Shown here in pieces: positions 16,518-20,530 of a DNA stretch of 20,530 bases. The notes under the pieces are model-generated. The model was not told the DNA's origin. It did not search any database and saw only the letters and a program-made list of their open reading frames with translations. Position 1 is the first letter of the stretch; each line of letters opens with the position of its first letter. Both the position numbers and the translations under genes were made by a program. This DNA comes from Oscillospiraceae bacterium (GTDB lineage Bacteria; Bacillota; Clostridia; Oscillospirales; Ruminococcaceae), in contig JAEDJV010000032.1 of NCBI GenBank assembly GCA_016296165.1, positions 1 to 20,530 of the forward strand, read 5' to 3'.

Positions 16518-17189
16518 TCATTCCCTTATAACATAGCCTACGCCTCTTACCGTCTGGATAATCTTCACACCGAACACATCATCAATCTTGCTCCGTATGT
16601 ATCTGATATAGACATCGACTACATTGGTCTCTCCCACATAGTCAAAGCCCCATACATCATCAAGGAGAGTCTCACGCGAAAGAACGACAGACTTATTTTC
16701 AAGCAGCTTTTTCAGAAGTCCGAATTCCCTGTTTGTAAGTTCTATTGTTTTACCGTCATACTTTACTATGTGTGAAGCTGTATCCAGAGTAAGAAGCCCT
16801 GATGTCAGCAATGAAGAAACTTCTGCTGACGGCGTTTTCTTACGAAGTGCCGCCCTTATTCTTGCAAGGAGTTCTTCTATATCAAAAGGTTTGGTTATAT
16901 AGTCGTCTGCTCCCGTATCGAGTCCTGAAACCTTATCCATTACCGAATCTCTTGCTGTAAGAAGTATCACCGGAACATCAGAGTTTTTTCTTATACGTCT
17001 TAAGACTTCTATACCGTTCAGTCCCGGAAGCATTATATCCAGTAAAATAAGGTCATACTCTCCGCTTTCCGCCATTTCAAGTCCGGTTCTCCCGTCAAAT
17101 GCCTTAGCGGTCTCATAGCCTTCATGCATTAGTTCCAGTTCAGTAAATCTTGCGAGCTTTTCTTCATCTTCAACAATCAGTATTTTCAT
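16518..17189 (-). CDS. OmpR-family response regulator
   Basis: The 223-residue protein has a receiver domain (1-115) with acidic pocket E7-D8, phospho-acceptor D51 (LILLDIMLPG), T78 and K100 (YITKPFD), then a winged-helix DNA-binding domain (about 128-221) with ELTNREFGLLKKLLENK, VVDVYIRYIRSKID and RGVGYVIRE. It is the partner of the histidine kinase, whose gene starts four bases after its stop. ATG 17189 follows AAGGGGAC. A perfect inverted repeat overlaps the predicted promoter just upstream and may be the site of control. Confidence 0.96.
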   Translation of the reverse strand: MKILIVEDEEKLARFTELELMHEGYETAKAFDGRTGLEMAESGEYDLILLDIMLPGLNGIEVLRRIRKNSDVPVILLTARDSVMDKVSGLDTGADDYITKPFDIEELLARIRAALRKKTPSAEVSSLLTSGLLTLDTASHIVKYDGKTIELTNREFGLLKKLLENKSVVLSRETLLDDVWGFDYVGETNVVDVYIRYIRSKIDDVFGVKIIQTVRGVGYVIRE

Positions 17190-17221
17190 AAGCTATGTCC
17201 CCTTCATTTGTCAGAATATAT

Positions 17222-17263
17222 ATTATAGTGAACGTCAGAAAAAAATTTGACGTTCACTATAAT
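17222..17263. promoter_or_regulatory. 16-bp perfect inverted repeat overlapping the response-regulator promoter
   Basis: Arms ATTATAGTGAACGTCA (17222-17237) and TGACGTTCACTATAAT (17248-17263) are perfectly complementary around a ten-base A/T spacer. On the minus strand the arm nearer the gene ends in TATAAT (complement of 17222-17227), a good -10 that would start transcription about 25 bases before the response-regulator ATG. The repeat would cover the -10 to -50 region. No T-run follows on either strand, so it is a better operator candidate than a terminator, though read-through attenuation cannot be excluded. Confidence 0.55.
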
Positions 17264-17301
17264 TCTAACAGATTTTAAGGGAATTTTCAAACGTATAAAG
17301 C

Positions 17302-17802
17302 TTATTTTTTCGAGCAGTTGAATTTTATCTTAGACATAACCGAATTTACCTTTTCTGTGCCTAGGTCAGGACCTTCGATACTGAAGGTGCAGCCTGTAAA
17401 GAAAGCAACGCAAAGCGCTATCACTATCAGCCAGAATGCCGGTATCATCAGAACTGCAAGGATGGTAAGAGGAATAGAAATAAAGTCGCTGTTTTCATTT
17501 GCGATACAGAGCTTATTATCCATACCCCTGCTGAGTACATTACCGATCCATCTAAAAATTTTTTTCATAACACTACCGAAAGTTTCTCTGTTCTTGTCGT
17601 CTGCGAAATTATCAAAGTTCTCCGGTGTTTCCTGCTTGGTTGTATAGCTGCTGTTTTCCTTCTTCTTTAACTTTCCTTCCTTCTCAAGTGCAATAAGTGC
17701 ATCAAGCATGTTCCAGTTCAGGCTCTCGAGTATTTCTTTTGCCTCATCATAAGTTACATCTGCCTTTTCTCTGAGTTTTTCAATCATCTCAATGTTATCC
17801 AT
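17302..17802 (-). CDS. UBA-like/DUF4342-like small membrane protein, copy 2
   Basis: A 166-residue protein. Residues 1-45 (MDNIEMIEKLREKADVTYDE, then AKEILESLNWNMLDALIALE) look like a three-helix UBA-type domain as in EF-Ts. A polar linker with Gln, Glu and Asn follows. From about 75 it matches my memory of DUF4342 proteins: an amphipathic stretch (SVMKKIFRWIGNVLSRGMDN), a basic/polar segment, SIPLTI, and a hydrophobic helix at about 108-136 ending FFTGC. The C-terminus is charged. It is probably a single-pass or peripheral membrane protein of unknown function. It is a close paralogue of the gene 62 bases upstream; the first 15 residues are identical. ATG 17802 follows AAAGGACA. Confidence 0.8.
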   Translation of the reverse strand: MDNIEMIEKLREKADVTYDEAKEILESLNWNMLDALIALEKEGKLKKKENSSYTTKQETPENFDNFADDKNRETFGSVMKKIFRWIGNVLSRGMDNKLCIANENSDFISIPLTILAVLMIPAFWLIVIALCVAFFTGCTFSIEGPDLGTEKVNSVMSKIKFNCSKK

Positions 17803-17864
17803 AATAGTTGTCCTTTCTTTTGTCTTAGTATTTATTTATCACTGGTTATAATCAGATCAGAAAA

Positions 17865-18341
17865 TTATTTTTCTGAAGTGAATCTTATCTTTGCCATCTC
17901 ATCGTTTATTCTTTCTTTTCCAAGATCCGGACCTGAAAAGCTGAATCTACATCCTGTAAAAAATGCGATAATGAGAAGTAACGGTATAATAGTCATTCCT
18001 GCAATAGTGAGTAATACCATAATGGTTACCGGAATCTCAAAATGTCTTCCGCTGTTGAGATCTATGCAGAAGTTATTGTTCATTCCTCTGCGTACGATAT
18101 CTCCGAACCATCTTATTCCCTTTCTTAATGCGTCTCTGAACGAACCGCCTGCTGTTCTGTTTTCTGTATTGGTATTCTTTGTTGTCATCATAGCTGTTTC
18201 CTCCCTGATAAGTCCTTCTTTTATCAATGCTGTTTGTGCCGCGTCCATGTCCCAGTTTACTCCCTCGAGTATCTCGTTTGCTGTCCTGTAGCTGATGTCT
18301 GCCTTCTCTCTGAGTTTTTCAATCATTTCGATGTTGTCCAT
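17865..18341 (-). CDS. UBA-like/DUF4342-like small membrane protein, copy 1
   Basis: A 158-residue paralogue of the next gene with the same plan: UBA-like N-terminus (MDNIEMIEKLREKADISYRT, NWDMDAAQTALIKEG), polar Thr/Asn linker at 50-65, amphipathic segment RDALRKGIRWFGDIVRRGMN, FEIPVTI, a hydrophobic helix at about 106-131 ending AFFTGC, then FSFSGPDLGKERIND. The conserved tail SFSGPDLG/SIEGPDLG in both copies marks a shared functional element. Ribosome sites (AAAGAAAGGA) and leaders are also alike, so the duplication included upstream DNA. Both probably form one operon. Function unknown; the neighbouring two-component and sigma genes suggest an envelope role. Confidence 0.8.
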   Translation of the reverse strand: MDNIEMIEKLREKADISYRTANEILEGVNWDMDAAQTALIKEGLIREETAMMTTKNTNTENRTAGGSFRDALRKGIRWFGDIVRRGMNNNFCIDLNSGRHFEIPVTIMVLLTIAGMTIIPLLLIIAFFTGCRFSFSGPDLGKERINDEMAKIRFTSEK

Positions 18342-18700
18342 AATATTGTTTCCTTTCTTTTGTTCTGTTTTTTTGTGGATTTCTTAACCACTGACCATAT
18401 TGTACATCATCTTATTTAAAATAAAATATAAGAAAAATTAAAAACAGATTAGAAAAAAGAGAGAGTATTTTTATTTTCGCATGCAAACCAATTTTGTGAA
18501 TATAAATGGTCTGAAAATACCTCTTAAGTCGAAACCCTCTTATTATACAGGCCGCCTGTTTAAACGATCATTTGTGAACATTGCCTTGTTTTCGGTAATA
18601 TAATTTATGATTATTTCCAAAAATATTTTTTAGTCCAACAATACAGACAACCCAGATTGTCTTATATATGAAAGCTTTCAAAAACGGAGAAAAATTTCCA
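18342..18700. other. Divergent intergenic region between the small membrane proteins and the sigma gene
   Basis: This 359-base stretch holds the control regions of two divergent operons. Leftward, TACAAT (complement of about 18398-18403) or TATAAT (complement of 18542-18547) could serve as -10, both with weak -35 matches. A short GC inverted repeat ACAGG/CCTGT lies at 18547-18559, and AGACAA/TTGTCT at about 18644-18661. No protein-coding frame with a ribosome site was seen. Confidence 0.5.
18575..18604 (+). promoter_or_regulatory. Predicted promoter of the sigma/anti-sigma operon
   Basis: TGAACA (18575-18580), an 18-base spacer and a perfect TATAAT (18599-18604) fit a sigma-A promoter about 96 bases before the chosen ATG. 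The GTGAAC part also resembles the AAC of ECF -35 elements, but no matching ECF -10 was found at the right distance. Confidence 0.4.
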
Positions 18701-19219
18701 ATGGAAAAAGAACATCTTAACAACCTGCTGTTCAGAATAAGAGAGCACGACAAAGATGCATTCAGCGAACTGTATGAGCAAATGAAAGGTTGTGTCTACG
18801 GTATCGCTTTACTGTACAGCCAATCACACGCTGATGCTGAGGATATCATGCAGAATACATTTATACAGGTCTGGAACAAGGCTCATCTGTACAGCGGAAA
18901 AAACGCTAAATCATGGATTATGACAATAGCAAGAAACCTTTCACACAATTTTATGAAACAGAACAGCAAAAATGCAGAACTTCCTGAAGAAATCCCTGCA
19001 CCTGACTGTTTTTCAGATATCTACGACAGCGAATACATAAAATATCTTTTTTCCTGTCTCAGAGAAGATGAACGCGAGATAATCGTGCTTTCTTCATACG
19101 GCTTTTCCCATCTTGAGATATCAAAGATAGTAAGATGTCCGTACTCGACTGTACGATGGAAATACAGAAACGCTGTCAAAAAAATATTAAAAAAAACCGG
19201 AGGTGCGGATAATGAATGA
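18701..19219 (+). CDS. ECF-type RNA polymerase sigma factor
   Basis: A 172-residue sigma-70 family protein of the ECF group, with only regions 2 and 4. Region 2 (about 15-95) includes AFSELYEQMKGCVYGIALLY, the DAEDIMQNTFIQVWNKAHLY helix and SWIMTIARNLSHNFMKQ. Region 4 (about 118-165) is LREDEREIIVLSSYGFSHLE then ISKIVRCPYSTVRWKYRNAVKKIL, the helix-turn-helix that reads the -35. Start ATG 18701 has GGAG at 18686-18689; the in-frame ATG at 18668 has no ribosome site. The gene overlaps the next by eight bases, the usual coupling of an ECF sigma with its membrane-bound anti-sigma. Confidence 0.92.
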   Translation: MEKEHLNNLLFRIREHDKDAFSELYEQMKGCVYGIALLYSQSHADAEDIMQNTFIQVWNKAHLYSGKNAKSWIMTIARNLSHNFMKQNSKNAELPEEIPAPDCFSDIYDSEYIKYLFSCLREDEREIIVLSSYGFSHLEISKIVRCPYSTVRWKYRNAVKKILKKTGGADNE

Positions 19220-20530
19220 AAAAGAGTATATTGAGGGATTGCGTAAAGAACTAAACAACCGCGTATCATTAGGGGCAGATCAGATCATGAGCCGGATCGA
19301 AAAGGAAAACGACGAACCGGTCAGAGTCATCCGACACAAAAAATTTCACGCAGATATACCTGCTGTTGCAGCATGCGCAGTATTTGCTTTCTGTATCACA
19401 GCGTCGGCAATGTATCTTGACGCTGGAAGAAAGAACGATATGCAGGAATTTTCTTCAGAGTGTCGTTTGTACACGACATCGTCATATACAACATCAGTTT
19501 CTCCGGTAAACAATCCTTCCACCTCAACTTCATTTAGCCCTCAGAATACTGTAGTGTCACCGATATCAGATATTAATTCCCGCAAGCCAGCAGTTACAGA
19601 TACTTCTGATTTTTCAGGTATCGTATCAGAAACTGAAAAAAATGCTGGTGTTACAGATTCGGATAAGTGTTCGGAGACGGAAAATTCAGAAATGGTTAGT
19701 GTTACTGAAACGGAGTATTCAGGAATTGGGGAGATAATTACACAAGGGACTGAGGTTACTGAGGGGGATGAAACTGGCAGGGTTAGTGAAATTACTGGGG
19801 GAGATGAGAGTGATGGTGAGGTGTTGCCAGAAGGGATAGCAGTTGAAAATACCAACGGTTATGTAATACTTGAATTTGGTTCATTAGATGATGCTATACT
19901 GAAAACGTACGGTGAAAATGCTGTTGTAAAAAAGCCTGAACAAACTTTTGGGGGATACAACCAAATTGCTTATGTTCTTACAGAAGATTGCAGAATTCAT
20001 CTTATAACAGTTGGTTCTACAAGAATTGTTACAATGAAGGAGGGTACATATCCTCCTGTGCAGAAAATCAAAGAAGAAATGGATTCTCAGTATCCATATA
20101 AACGAGATTATTTTGCTCAACTTACATTTTTGGATGAAAATAAGTACACAATCATATTTCCTTCTGACAGTCCTGCAAATGATATTCTTCTAAACGATGA
20201 AAATGTTGTTTCAATAGAGGAAACAAATGTAATTGAAGAATTCTACTATTCCAATTTTTTAGGCAGCGTCCTATTCGAGTGTATCAACGGCATAACTCAT
20301 GATGAATTTTATGAGGAATATAAGGATTCCCTTCACCTTGTTTACCCACAGGAGATAAATGGTTATACATATGACGGTTTCTACGGCATGATAGATGATT
20401 CACCTGAAACATATGAGGGGTTAAAAAAGTTATTCGAAAGCGATGTTGACTTCTTTGTTTGTCCAATTTCCCCAGTTTATTACCCTGGTACAAAAGAATA
20501 CAATGAGGCTGAAGAATGGAAGAAGTCAAT
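19212..20530 (+). CDS. Probable anti-sigma/sensor, single-pass membrane protein (partial, runs off window)
   Basis: The frame starts at ATG 19212, eight bases after GGAGG (19199-19203) and inside the end of the sigma gene, and is open to the window edge: 439 residues so far. Residues 1-48 are cytoplasmic and charged (MNEKEYIEGLRKELNNRVSL, GADQIMSRIEKEN); 49-69 are a membrane helix (IPAVAACAVFAFCITASAMY). Residues 75-205 are a Ser/Thr/Glu-rich linker (TTSSYTTSVSPVNNPSTSTS and many ...VTE... units). From about 206 a folded extracellular domain begins (GYVILEFGSLDDAILKTYGE). Position and coupling argue for an anti-sigma factor, but the zinc HxxxCxxC motif of classical ones is absent and no peptidoglycan, sugar-binding or dockerin module is recognised. 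The C-terminus is outside the window. Confidence 0.75.
   Translation, partial: MNEKEYIEGLRKELNNRVSLGADQIMSRIEKENDEPVRVIRHKKFHADIPAVAACAVFAFCITASAMYLDAGRKNDMQEFSSECRLYTTSSYTTSVSPVNNPSTSTSFSPQNTVVSPISDINSRKPAVTDTSDFSGIVSETEKNAGVTDSDKCSETENSEMVSVTETEYSGIGEIITQGTEVTEGDETGRVSEITGGDESDGEVLPEGIAVENTNGYVILEFGSLDDAILKTYGENAVVKKPEQTFGGYNQIAYVLTEDCRIHLITVGSTRIVTMKEGTYPPVQKIKEEMDSQYPYKRDYFAQLTFLDENKYTIIFPSDSPANDILLNDENVVSIEETNVIEEFYYSNFLGSVLFECINGITHDEFYEEYKDSLHLVYPQEINGYTYDGFYGMIDDSPETYEGLKKLFESDVDFFVCPISPVYYPGTKEYNEAEEWKKS

Noticed and set aside
17857..17876. TCAGAAAA/TTTTCTGA hairpin across the stop of copy 1 of the small membrane protein
   Set aside because: The stem is almost all A-T and lies partly in coding sequence, with no T-run beyond it in the minus direction, so it is a poor terminator.
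19541..19855. Minus-strand frame of 104 codons rich in Ser, Pro and Val
   Set aside because: It is the complement of the Thr/Glu-rich linker of the plus-strand membrane protein, has no ribosome site, and its composition follows from that repeat.

Overview
The window looks like chromosomal DNA from a low-GC anaerobic Firmicute, most probably a Ruminococcus or close relative. Grounds: a dockerin-bearing secreted protein at the left edge, a flavodiiron protein of the type used by anaerobes against oxygen, AT-rich intergenic DNA with strong GGAGG-type ribosome sites, and sugar-transport and glycogen genes. The genus is inferred; no rRNA or marker gene settles it.

Layout. 1-347 (-): start of a secreted protein with an N-terminal dockerin, running off the window. 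412-3562 (-): two-gene operon of a flavodiiron protein and a LacI-type-sensor/GGDEF protein. 3779-6988 (+): carB, divergent from that operon, with a strong terminator. 7131-10157 (+): sugar ABC transporter operon (lipoprotein plus two permeases, no ATPase). It shares a back-to-back terminator with the convergent 10310-12073 (-) gene, a membrane-anchored glycerophosphodiester phosphodiesterase starting at TTG. 12074-13681: a 1.6-kb gene-poor stretch holding a 41-codon ORF, a 63-codon two-helix membrane protein with an excellent ribosome site, a possible frameshifted remnant, and a 270-bp cluster of six hairpins. 13682-15133 (+): glgA. 15194-17189 (-): OmpR-type response regulator and histidine kinase, preceded by a 16-bp perfect inverted repeat that overlaps the likely promoter. 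17302-18341 (-): two tandem paralogous small membrane proteins (UBA-like N-terminus, DUF4342-like C-terminus). 18701-20530 (+): an ECF sigma factor overlapping a long, edge-truncated single-pass membrane protein that is the likely anti-sigma/sensor.

How the genes fit together. The left and middle parts are house-keeping and carbohydrate metabolism: pyrimidine/arginine precursor synthesis, sugar uptake, glycogen storage, phospholipid head-group turnover. The right third (15.2-20.5 kb) is signalling at the envelope: a two-component system, paired small membrane proteins and an ECF sigma with its membrane partner lie side by side, and could form one envelope-sensing neighbourhood. That link is inferred from proximity only.

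The least explained material is the 12.1-13.6 kb gene-poor stretch, the tandem DUF4342-like pair and the atypical sigma partner at the right edge. No rRNA, tRNA, CRISPR array, transposase or phage gene was recognised.
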